From Pelecanus crispus (lineage: Eukaryota; Chordata; Aves; Pelecaniformes; Pelecanidae): DNA of 64,000 nt. This document shows positions 39,063 through 50,900 of the stretch, piece after piece. The notes beneath the pieces are model-generated. The model was not told the DNA's origin. It worked only from the letters and a program-made list of their open reading frames with translations, and ran no database searches. Location: NCBI RefSeq assembly GCF_030463565.1, contig NC_134648.1, forward strand, positions 13,557,806 to 13,621,805, in the 5' to 3' direction. The translations under genes and the position numbers were made by a program. The stretch's first letter is position 1, and every line of letters starts with the position of its first letter.

Positions 39063-41140
39063 AAATGGACTCTAGGAGTTAAGAAACATACCTTCTATTA
39101 AAAAAATACCAGGAGAGACATGAATCTGAACATTTGTGATTACTGAGTTCAGATTCAACTCATTTTAATGCTTACAAGTTTTGCTCTCGCTGTTTAATTC
39201 ATTTTTCAGCTTCTGTCCTTGAACACTTCTATAAATAAAAGCTTTCATTAACTCTCCTTCTGGCTCCAAGATATTTCTAATCCTTCATTCACACAAACAG
39301 AGCTATCCAGCTCCAAATATGTGTTTATTTCTATTTATCTGACTTGTTGGTGACATTTTTCTATTCGTTTTAATCAGTGCATTCCATCCTAACTTGTCTT
39401 CTGTGTAGATGCATATTCACCAGTTAGATCCTCAAACTCTTTATCATAACTAATTTAAGTATCAGCTCACCAAAACACACAAACCCCATTCCTTGTGAAG
39501 GACATAGGTTTATTTGGTTTAAATTAGAATTTGGATAGAATGACAATAAAATAAATGTTAGAGGTTTAATTTCTGACAGGTATTACTTTTACACAGTACT
39601 CAAGCAATTTAATTGTACCCCAGCAAAACCATACTTACGAGAACTGAGGAGAAGTGGACTCTTTCAAAAATTCTTAACTCCGTTAAAGCTTGTTTATATA
39701 CGAACATTGCATCCATATAGCTAAATTAATTTACATATGCTTTAATTACATTAATGCCTACTTCTCGGAACAATGTCCATATACAATACTGATAGTATCT
39801 TTAAACAAATTCATTGAAGTTGGTAAAAAAAAAAAAGTAAAAAAAATCACTAAGGCCATATGTACTTCAGTTTCATTTACCAGTTACATCAAGTGTAGTT
39901 GTTTGATTTTGTTGTCTTGATTTTCTTTGCAAGTGATATAAATAAAGCTGAGGAAAGATCTTTCTCTAATGTAACACGAACATCTGCACAACTTGGAGAA
40001 TGACAATGGTGTAACTGTATTGGTTAACACACCCCAGATACAGGTTTCACAGGACTGTAAATCTTTTTTTTTAAGGCAAAGGTGGAATAAAAAAAATGCA
40101 TCTGCCACAGAACACAAATGCCTTTGTTGATTAAAAATGGATCTGCTAGTATAATTTTGTTCAAAACTTTTGAAAAGGCAATCTTACTCCAGAAGACTCT
40201 TGCATATTGTATGTATGTACTGCTATACTACAGACCTCTTGTAGTTACCTCAGAATGACTGTATCGGACTCTTCTTTCCACATCTGTGCACCAAGCGCAA
40301 GGCCTCTGGCTACCCTCCTTTCTGAACTGATTCAAGCAATGTCCTTTCTCTTTCATTTGGATTACTGTTGTATTTGGGAAGTCACTGTCACCTCTGCATG
40401 CAACACCCAGCACCCATGCTGAGACAGCTCAGCACCATCACTGAGCCGTGACAGACTCAAAACCAACCAGAGATGATATGCTGAGTGCTCATGGACTTAA
40501 GGGTTCGTCCACCCCAATTCTAACCAGGCCAGGGAAGAAGAATCAGGAAAAAAAGCACCTATGCAAAGTCCTTTTTGAGAAACATAAGGAATGTTGTGAC
40601 CAGTCATGCCATCTCTGCACAGTTTCTGCTGGAACAGCCTTCAGGCTCTGCGATGGCTTACGAGGGGGCAGGGGCAATAGCAGGCACTCTGAACGTGTCC
40701 AGCCAGATGTTACAGCCGGGCCCTCCATCACTTTCCTGGGAATGGTCTCAGGCAGGGAGGTGAGCTCTGGCGTCATCTGCCTTTCAGGTTGTTACAACTT
40801 CTTTTTGCAAGCTACTGCCTCTCTGAGATGCCAGCAAAGTAGCTCCCTGTTCTGTGTAAAGCAAAATCAGCTGCTTTATTCCAGAGTTTAAACTGTTAGT
40901 TGGAACAGAGTAATTTCTTCCCATATTTATACATAATAAAAACCCTAAAACAATGCTTTGTGGTGGTCACAAAGAAGACCATAATGGGGGGAAGCAGGAG
41001 AAAAGGGTTCTGAATCCATACTTCTCCTGAAGAAATTATACGCATGATTTACTTATTGATTAGTGCTCCCGTTTTTGATAATTTTCTCTGGAGTAGGATC
41101 ACTCTCAGTCTCTCTTCCTCCTTCCTATGGCTGACAATTA
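39063..41140. other. Intergenic, no gene recognised
   Basis: AT-rich. A 147-codon open frame at 40448-40891 has no recognisable motif or codon bias and is not called. Confidence 0.65.
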
Positions 41141-41143
41141 GCA

Positions 41144-41197
41144 TGACTCAGTCTACAAAGCATCGGCAGTGTCAATGACTCAGCCACGTGACACGTG
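41144..41197. promoter_or_regulatory. Compact AP-1 / E-box motif cluster (putative enhancer)
   Basis: Two TGACTCA sites (41144-41150 and 41176-41182) and two CACGTG boxes (41185-41190 and 41192-41197) lie within 54 bp. The second TGACTCAGC is also a half-MARE. It is about 3.7 kb upstream of the TMEM41B start codon. Motif identity is seen in the sequence; enhancer function is inferred. Confidence 0.4.
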
Positions 41198-41199
41198 CT

Positions 41200-44100
41200 C
41201 TATCAGTCCATCTAGGCGTGATTTAAAAAAGAGGCAAATACAAGTTTTTGTGCTGTGGGAAGACAGCTCCTTCAGTTTGATAAAAATAAAACATTCCATC
41301 CAACCACCCACAGAAAGAAGTGACTTCATATAGCTGGCCACTTAGCTGCCGTCCTAGTAATTGTCAATATATTTTGTTTCTTTCCAGCGGGTCAAAAAAG
41401 CACTTTTCCCTTTGGTTCACATGCAATTTGAAAGAACTCATATTCTGAGTTTAAGGTATATTTTCCAAAAAGCAATTCATATAAAGCTTGTGGGTACTCG
41501 CCTCATTCAGTCTATAGCCTCTAAGTACAGAGTGCTGCTCCCAGTGGTAAAGCCACTGAGCAAACTCCAACTGGAGACCAGAGCACTTCTATCATTCTTC
41601 CTCCGCTGAACGAAGCAGTGTGCAGCGTATGTTCCGTACCAGGAGGGGCTGAGAAAGAAGCTCCAAAGACAGAGGAGACTTTATGTTGCTTATTAAGTTA
41701 TACATTATGTATATGGGATACTTTATACGTGAAGAGAGTAAATCTATTTGCAGTCCACAGCTATCGTTCTCAGTATGCTGTGGAGTGAAGCCGTTTCCGG
41801 CAGTGCTGATCTCAACTGTGTGTCAAAAGTTTCCTTGATCACTCACTGAGTTCCAGTTACCAAAACTCTTTTTCCTCTGAACACGTAAGGGATGTGGCTT
41901 ATGGTGGTATTTTTCATTCTTTGCTTTCTTTCCAGTAAATGAATCTAATTTAATGTTTTAAATAGAGGTTCTCAGCTATTTTATTTACAGAGTGAGTCCT
42001 AAGGAACATTCCCCAGACATGTCCCTTTTTTTTCCTGAGTGAGTGCAGAGGTTCTGCTGATACTTTTTAGGTGCGGACATCTTTGGAGGTGACTAAATTG
42101 TCAGCAGATACGAAACACCACTGGCAGTTTCAAAGTTTAGTAAAATAGCCAACACATTCACAACAGCAGTATCCCCCCTGACGGGAACCAAGAACAGCAT
42201 AAACCAGACAGTCTTAAGAGTCTTCTGATAATCTAGTCTAACAAATACCACTTATGCGGCGTATTTCAACTTCAAAGTGGTCTAGTTCATGAATCCTTAA
42301 AATTCACTCTGGCAACAATTCAGAAGGCTGGAGCTCCGTAACACCAAGTTGATTAGAGTTATCTTCTTTATTTTTAATGGGACATACACTAACAGTGGGA
42401 GCTTACTGCAGAATCAGCATCCTGGGAACCATCTACAGGCCATGTGCTTGTACTAAAGAGAAGGGGAAACATGGAGCAAATTTGTATTGCTGTAATTGTT
42501 TGTTGTATTTCTTACAGCGGTGTCTTGGACAGTGGGAACTGCAGAGAATTTAGCAAGAGTCAGATGTTAGCCTAACCTGTGTTGTCAGGTTACCTGCATT
42601 TGGGTAATGCAGAGGGGCTACACAATACAAAGGTTAATTAGAAGTCAGACATCCACTGAAGCAGGCTCTGCCCAACTCCTTGGCTCCGAATGATTACTGA
42701 ACAACAAACATGCCAAACTGGGATTCACACCCCACTGTACAAACCACTACACCAAAGTAAGAGATAGCCCCTGCAGCATTTAGAATCTACTCTACAGCTT
42801 TTAAATTGTGGTACATATTTTATTTACATCTTTCAGTATGTGGTTTTTCTCCTCTGTTTCAGGATGACTTGGTAAACCTTTTTCTGCATGATAATCTGAT
42901 TTACAATTTTACTTCCAACATTCTTTGGTTTAGTATCTATTTGATGTTTTGTCAGAAGTTATCCAGACAAGATAGAAGTCCCAGTGTTTGAATCATTTTA
43001 CCTGGAGTACCAGAAGCAATGGGATAATGTAAGACAGATGACAAACATGATGTGCACTTACAATAGGGGAAAAAATGCTATCTGCTACGGTGTCAGCAAT
43101 TCCCATCTTGCTAGTATGTAGTTTTCTAGTGAAAGGGTTTGAAAAAACAAAGGACTCTGTCATCTGGCACCAATGTCCAGAGAAACAAGTTCATAGACCT
43201 GACTGGCTCCTCAGGGCACTAGCACTTCTGAAATATCAATTAAAAATATTAAAACAGTGAATTACATGATTTAATAATTTTAAATAATTTGATTCTAAAT
43301 GTAAGAAATTCTGAGTAAATTAAAGCTTCATGTGGAATCTGCTCATGGGTTGAAGCTTTATTTGGAATCTGATCACAATTTATAGTTTGGATTATTTCCT
43401 CCCACGGGCTTTGGCAGGGGCTGTACTTGTGTAATAGCATATTAGACTATTTAGATCTTAAATGAATCATCAACTTCCTGTAGACACACTGTAACACAAG
43501 TGGTTTTTGTGCAGCGTAGCAATAAAGCAACGCTTTTAAGACGTCTGCTGTGTGCTGAACTGCATCCTCCTCACTGCTTTATAAAGATCTACAATCTCAG
43601 TAAAATTCTACTGCTATAAAATTACTTATCTGTTGTATCCTGTACAAGCAATTTGAAAAGCTATGTTTAGTCATGGAATAAAGTTAGCTGCAGCCAGAGT
43701 ACTCAGATAAATGAGGCTGAAGTTACATCTTAGAACAGTGTCCAGCTCTCTCATGAGAGCTTCCTTTCTAGAAATACTCTGAAAAAGGGCTAGAGATGTG
43801 TAAGTAGATACAGCTGGAAAAGGGGAAAGAGGGTGACACACTATCTGCCTCAGCCAACGAGTCTGCCCAGGACCTTATGCAATGTATGCTGCCTGCACAG
43901 TTTCAGAGCGTTCTCTCTGGAGAACACTTACTGTAACACTTCTTGCTGGGCGGGGAGAGTTGAAAGGTTAAGAGATGTCCTATTGCCAAAATACTGCATG
44001 AGGAAATAGGTGCTTCGAGGTCAGATTCGGCTTGAATGCCAAGGAATCTGTGAACATTGGGACATGATGCTCTAGCTTTTCTGAGAGATTTCAAACCTTC

Positions 44101-44270
44101 TCACTGACAGGAAGAGACGTGAAGAAAATCTTGAGACAGCTAGAGGAGTTTTCTTTCTTCCCGGGAAAGAGCAATCCGGCTCATTTGAAACAGCGCACTG
44201 AAGCCGCCTTCTCGAAAGACAGGAACAGACCATCTGGAAAACCTGAGAACTGTAAACATCAAAGAAGGTT
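41200..44270. other. Intergenic, no gene recognised
   Basis: AT-rich flank upstream of TMEM41B. A 30-bp imperfect tandem repeat occurs at about 43318-43378 (GAAGCTT...TGGAATCTG twice). Nothing else is recognised. Confidence 0.65.
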
Positions 44271-44915
44271 TCCCCTTTTCCTCAAAGCCCGCTGCTGCCC
44301 CAGAGCCGCCCGGGCAGCGCCAGAGCCGCCGCGGCGGGGCGCGAGCGAGGCCCCACCGCCCGCTCCCACCAGCGGGAAGCTCCCACGCCCGTTCACACAC
44401 GTACCGGCGCTCCCAGGCCTCACGCCGTTACCGAGATAAAACAAGCCCGCAGCCGGCTTTTACCCTGCTTCCCGCGGGCACGATCGGCCTTTATTTCCAG
44501 CCGGGGCCGAGCAGGCCGGGCTGGGGCGCCGCCACCCCGCCGCGCTCAGGGGGCACCCCACACCGTATTTACCCTTATTGAGCGCACGCCGGATTACCGT
44601 ATAGACCCGTACGGACGTTCCCAGAAAGGCGGCGTTACCGTATTTACCGTCACTAACCCACCGCCGCATTTCACGACGTGAGGCCCAACACGTGCTCCCG
44701 TATATGACGGCGCAGAAGCGCAAGGCCGTCATGCCCCTCAGAGAAGCGGCCCGCCGGAGAAGCGCATGCGCTGTGCGGCGACGGGGGCGGGAGCGCGACC
44801 CGGTGGGGTGAGGAGGAGCGGCCGCTCCCGCCTCCTTCCGGCGGCTCTCGGTGCCGGCGAAGGCCTGCCCTGGCCCTGATTCGCCGGCCGGCGGGCCCCG
44901 GGGTAGCGCGGAGCC

Positions 44916-44997
44916 ATGGCGCAGCGGAGGGCGGCGGAGCGCGGGCCTTGCCAAGCGGCGGCGGAGAGCGCCAGGCACCAGCGGCAGCTTCTAGAAG
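44916..44997 (+). CDS. TMEM41B: TMEM41B coding exon 1
   Basis: Encodes [17 protein letters not shown] through RQLLE plus one base. Donor GAAG|GTGCCG. It is shorter than the human N-terminus, which is the least conserved part of the protein. Confidence 0.93.
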
Positions 44998-47900
44998 GTG
45001 CCGGGGGTTGGGGCGGCGGGAGCGCGCGACCTCGTCCTGCCAACGGTCGGCCAGCCGCCCAACCGCCCGCGCCGGCCGGCTGGGCGGGAGAGCGGCAGCG
45101 CGGCCGCCTCAGAGGGGCCGGTTTGGGGGGGGGGCGGGCGGGCGGGCGGGCTCCCGTCGCGGGGCCTGGCAGCCGCTACCGGCGGCAGGGCCGGGGGCCG
45201 CAGTGGGGCAGCAGCCCGCCCCCCACGCACGCAAATGGAGAAACGCGCGTGTGTTATTCCACTGCTGGTACGACTGTCGTACAAAAAGTGGCAGAAAGTG
45301 CAGTTCGCTGTGTCTTCCTTTTTCGTCCTCGAAGTTGTTTCTTTTTTTACAATTATTATTTATTTTTACATTCGCTTTCTCTCTGGGGAAGATTATTAAA
45401 ATCACCACCGGTGAGGTAGTCGTGCTTGTAACTGCTACATGGATGCCGCCTTCGGCCTTAGCAGAGCCGGTGCGCACCTGTGGGATCACGCTGACCTCAA
45501 AGGAAAAACGTTAAAGCGAGTAAAACTGCCAGCTCCTCCAGCCGGCTCCCTTTGGTCCCTGGGTTTCGTCATCCTTTCGCTGTGTTTCACAACAGCGAGG
45601 TGGCGGTGCTACCCGCTTGAATGTTGCGCGTTGGCACTGTAGTCATGCCACCGGCATCTGCGAATGAAAATACAGCCCTGGCATTTTTGGTTCTTCAGGT
45701 GACCAAGACGGACGCTCCCTGCAAAGTTGTACCAGCCTGGCAGTGTCTGAGGAGAGAGTGTTTAATATGTCCACGCATACACACCCTAGTGTGGATGCAG
45801 ACAGTTCTTACTGTTTATTTTTCTGTTTAAAATTTAAAAAATACACACAAAGGTGTGTAGAGCTGTATTTGTGCTAATCAGTGTATTGCGTTTATATACT
45901 CATATTGGTAAAAAGCTGAAGTCTGGAAGAGGCCTAAGATGTAGTTGTATCACTTACTGTACTCCCATTACTTCCTTTATGCAAGGATTTACAGGCTAAT
46001 AGAAACTTACATAGCCATATCCAAGACAGGTTTTTTTTTTTTTTTAATATGAGTGTGAAATATATGTAATTTCAAGTCTGAGAACTGTAATCTTTATACC
46101 CCAGGCTAGTGTGTGTTTACATGTTTTCTCCTGATGAGTATGTCTCACACAGTTGGTAGTGGCTGTGCCTGGTGTTCTTTCTTGGGTGGGGCGGGGGCGG
46201 TAAATCTATTAAGGGGCCTGTTTCAAAGCTGTATTGTACTGAAGGTTTAACTTCAAGTTAAATCCCTGGTTAATTAGACTGGCAGAAGATTTCTGGCAAA
46301 AAGGGAAAACTATGTATTGCTAACTTTGTTTTGCTCTATTTTTCTCTTTACAAATTTATTTATTAATTGAGGGTTAAGTTATTGTGGTTCATAGAAGTTG
46401 ACTTTTATGGGATGTTTGCCAGTGTAAGAACTTCAGATTTGTTTGGAAGCTTTCAGGGAACATGAACAATGTGTTGTATGTATTATTGAAAGCATTGGCG
46501 GGAAGTTTATGTCCAGAGAGAGCTTGCCTTAACATTTCCTTAAAGTGTAAGTTTGAAATCTGTCGTGTAAGATGTGAGGGGTTGTGGTGGTGGTTGTTGG
46601 TTTTTTGTTTTTAACTTTGTTTTTATTTAACTTCAGGGAAAGCTCAGGCAGAAGGTGGATCAGCTCGGACATCACTTCTTATTTTAGTGTCTGTCTTCTT
46701 ATCAGCTGCTTTCCTTATGTTCCTGGTATATAAAAATTTCCCACAACTTAGTGAGTAAGTATGTCAGGAAAGATTAATTTACTTGCTTTCCATTCAGGAT
46801 CAAATTGTAGAGGAGCCTACATGGGGTTAAGTGATTTTTAAACTGACCTGAGTTAATTATAGATATAACCTTACGTTTTTTTTAAAAGGGAATTTGAGTG
46901 TATAACCTAAATGTCAGGGTACAAAGCTTAATATTGAAATACTAACAATTCTATTTACACAGATCCTACCAGTACTTGACCTAGGGTATGTGTTGGACAG
47001 TTGAGATACCGTGTTTTGAAAAGTTACCCCCCGTCACAGTAGCAACGATAACTCGCTATATTCTTAACCTTCTTTGTTTGAGAGCCAAAACGTGCTTGGT
47101 TAGGGCTAGGTTTATTTTATAATTCCTTGTGCACTGGTGTAACTGCAGTCTGTCATCAAAAGGGGACATCCTTCTTCCTTCATAGCGAAGCTTCAAGTTT
47201 TCTTCTCCTTTTTGTTGCATCTAGTACTTGTGTTGGGAAGGTAGGTAGTTTGACAAGATGGAAGCCTGCTTGTCTGACAATTTTCTTTTTTTCTTTTAGT
47301 AGTTAATTTTCTGTCTGATTAACTTGCTCAACAAGTTCAGTTTGCAACAGTCCAATCACTAAATCTGATACAGAGGAAGAGAGGACACTCAGCTGTGCTG
47401 CCCAGGGTTGCACCAGATTAAGGTGCGACATGAGATTTTGCTCTTAAAGCTTTGTTTGTTTGTGAGGTAAAGCTCTGCCGCTTTTGCTGCACTTCAAATG
47501 TTATGACCCTAGTGTTGAGGCAGTTACAGTTGTTTTTGGCTGAGATGTTGACTGCTGTTCAGTTGCCAAGGTTTGATTTGAGTAATTATTTCTTTTTGAT
47601 AAGTACTTGGTAAGAAAAAAAACGCCAGAACTGTAGAAATGAAGCTGATTGTTGTAATGAATAAAAAATATGGTTTGCAAATATCTAAAATTGGGGATTT
47701 TCTAATATAAAACATGCTGTAAATTTCAGTGTTTATCTGAGAACATTATCACAACAATAATCATGTGGTTTATTTCCTGAGGTTGTAGTTTAGTGATGTA
47801 GTGTATCTGATTATCTATATATTCAGTAAGTAATTTTACTATACCGTTGGATTATATTTACCACCATTCCTGTGGTGTTTTTTTTTTTTTTTTTTTTTTT

Positions 47901-50900
47901 TCCCTTTCCAGAGAAGAAAGAGAATGTATAAGGGTTCCTAGAGATATGGATGATGCAAAGGCCTTGGGAAAAGTCCTGTCCAAATATAAGGACACATTTT
48001 ATGTCCAAGTATTAGTGGCTTATTTTGCCACATATGTGTTGTATCCTTTTTCTGATATAAATGGCAGTTTTGATATATTTCTCAGAAATGGAAAATACAA
48101 ACTTAGAAATTCTTGATCATGGGTGAAGAAGGCTAACGTACCTAGGTGTGTTTATAAATAGACACAGATATTCCAAAATCTTTGAACTTAAAAACATTTC
48201 TTACGTGTTTCAGTATGCTTTTTGGACTGTAAGGAAGGGGTTGAGTAGAAGGAAATTGGTGCATGTGTGTATAGTAGTAAATGCTGTTGGGGATTTGCAT
48301 GCAGCTTCACTTTGACTGTGTCTGTTAGAGACAATATTACTAGCTTTGCTATTGGACTTGCTCTCATTTTAGAGTTATGCTAACTTTTAAAATTGCAAAC
48401 TGAATTGCCAGTTAGAAATTACTGTTGGTTCTAAAGGAAAACTAAGACTACTGCTCTGCTCTTCCCTGAGACATTCAGAAGTGCCATATAAGGGTAACTT
48501 ACAGAATATTTCACAGGATTTCTCAAGGAAAGTGTTTTTAGTCTTCTTTCACCTCTGCAGTGGCCACTTTCAAAATACAAATCTCTACTTCCTTTTAGAG
48601 TGTGCTAAATTTCTGAAGTACTTTCTGCCTAGGGAGACACAAAGGCTACCCGTGTTCTGTGTTAACTTGTTTTTCCTGAGTGCTGAATATATTAATTAAT
48701 CATTAAACATACTCTTAACTGGAACACTTAACTAAAGGTTAATAACTTTTAAAAGCTGTATAAGAGGTCTGTTTCATAGTTTAATGCAGGAGGCTTTTGT
48801 AACTCAGAGAAAAATCAGTGCTGAATGTGCCATTACTAATTATCCTCTAGTTCATTCTTTCAAAGTGTAGTTCACATAATAGATTTATGAAGAAAATTCA
48901 TATATAGTTTATATATTAACAGGAAGTAGAACAGAATTGGCTGTTTATTGAACTATGATAGTGGCTGATGTGACAACATTTACTGTCTCAGCAGTAGACT
49001 GTGATCAGTTGACAAGCATAGAATCATAGAATCGTTTAGGTTGGAAAAGACCTTTAAGATCATCCAGTCCAACCATTAACCTAACACTACCAAGTCCACC
49101 ACTAAACCAGTTAAGGGTAGAGTACTAATTTCATGTTTCCTGGCTTGGTGGCTGGATTATTTTGTAATGAAAGTAAAAACTAGGAATCCTTAAGGTTGGA
49201 AAGGATCTCCAAGATCATCAGTCCAACCATCAACCCAACACCACCATGTCCACTAAACCATGTCCCAGAGTGCCACGTCTACCCATTTTTTGAACACCTC
49301 CAGAGATGGTGACTCCACCACCTCTCTGGGCAGCCTGTTCCAATGCTTGACTACCCTTTCCGTGAAGAAATTTTTCCTAATATCCAATCTAAACCTCCCC
49401 TGGTGCAGCTTGAGGCCATTTCCTCTCATCCTATCACTTGTTACTTGGGAGAAGACCCCAACACCCACCTCACTACAACCTCCTTTCAGGTAGTTGTAGA
49501 GAGCGATAAGATCTCCCCTCAGCCTCCTCTTCTCCAGGCTAAACAGTCCCAGTTCCCTCAGCCGCTCCTCATAAGACCTGTGCTCCAGACCCTTCACCAG
49601 CTTCCTCACAACTTTGTCTCATTCTTAGAAAAAGCTGTATTGGTTGGAATGGACTGAAAATAAAAGCTTATTTGGCTTTTTGATATTTCAGTCGGCTCAA
49701 CTCAGCCAAAATAGTGTGCAAATGTTGTTTGCTTTATAAGATTTCTAGCCAAAGCAGGCAATACATTATAGGCTCAAGAATGCATAGCAAGCCTTAAGCT
49801 CAACAGCCTGTGTGCTTATGCTGCAGAAATTTAATTTTTGCCTCTTTGAAAAATTCTGACTGAAATTAGTGATGATGTATCCTAGTTATCTAGTTATTAG
49901 ATCATGCGTATTTGTAAGGAAGTAGTAGTTGCCTTCATACATGTTGGTCTTCCATGAAACTCAGAGCAGTTACGGGCTCGGACAGGAGTTCTGTGAACTT
50001 TTCTGAGACCATGGCTGAAATCTGCATATCTCTAGTCCACAATGTAAAATCAGAAGTATGTGTTTCCTGTAATGTCACAATAAATACCTGGTGTCAATTG
50101 TAGCACAAAGAGAAAAATGTAGTACAGCTTTTACTTAGTGACTTATTATTGTGTGTGTAATGATGAATCTACATTTCTCTGTGATTGGGCTTCTTGTGCT
50201 ACTCTGCAAATGTGTTTGGAAGTAAAGGTCTGTAGAGGCTATGACTATTTATATTTATGCTTTTTCAAATTGTAGTATGTATCCTGACTGCTTATAAAAT
50301 TAAGAATTGGGTGGCTTTTAAAAATTTTTTTTCTTAACTAAGATGCATCCAGCTTGCAAACATTTGCTATCCCTGGGTCTATATTTCTCAGTATCCTGTC
50401 AGGGTTTCTTTATCCCTTTCCGCTGGCCTTATTTCTTGTATGTCTGGTAAGTATGGAAAACAGTTTGTGAGGGCATATATTTGTATCCATTCGGAATACA
50501 ACCAAGCATCTAAACAGCTTCCTGTTTGAAATGAGTAGCCTGAATGAAATAGGGGTATGAATGAGTTCCCATTCACCTCTGTTGTGAGAATGGCGTTACC
50601 CACAACATTCACTGTAGCATTGGGTGATGATCCAAAAGACTAAACTGTTTCTCCAAGTTTTCTTAATAATGGAGGCAGCTGGCTGTGAATCAGCCAGTTT
50701 CCTTTACCTTAAATTTGTCCAGCATCTACCAGAACCTGATTGTAGTTTCAGAACACAATTACTACATTTTTATTATTGCACTGCAAAACACATCTGTTTT
50801 TAAATGGCTTAAATACTCAAGAAGCTTAATTTAAGATAGGAAATGTATGTTATTGACAAGCTTCAAAAAATGTCATTTACAAAAGATGCAGTCGTAATGA

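Larger units (their letters stand above)
44270..45260 (+). promoter_or_regulatory. TMEM41B: TMEM41B CpG-island promoter and 5'UTR
   Basis: A CpG-dense block around exon 1 without a TATA box. A perfect NRF-1 palindrome GCGCATGCGC lies at 44762-44771. A CACGTG E-box lies at 44689-44694 and a TCACGACGTGA inverted repeat at 44671-44681. Upstream, the string CCGTAT recurs at 44573, 44597, 44638 and about 44699, mostly as TTACCGTAT. The transcription start is probably between about 44700 and 44850, but is not directly visible. Confidence 0.8.
48041..50352 (+). other. TMEM41B: TMEM41B intron 3 (U12-type)
   Basis: A 2.3-kb GT-AG intron with minor-spliceosome signals. The donor is GTATCCTTTT (48041-48050). 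A TTTCTTAACT branch site is near 50330-50339, with the branch A about 15 nt from the acceptor. There is no polypyrimidine tract between them. The intron also holds two antisense CR1 fragments. Confidence 0.92.

Noticed and set aside
40448-40891. 147-codon frame upstream of TMEM41B
   Set aside because: No recognisable domain and overlapping open frames on both strands; likely chance.
44460-45514. Several 100-190-codon frames on both strands in the TMEM41B CpG island
   Set aside because: They run through the known exon 1 and its intron without regard to splicing, with composition typical of CpG islands.
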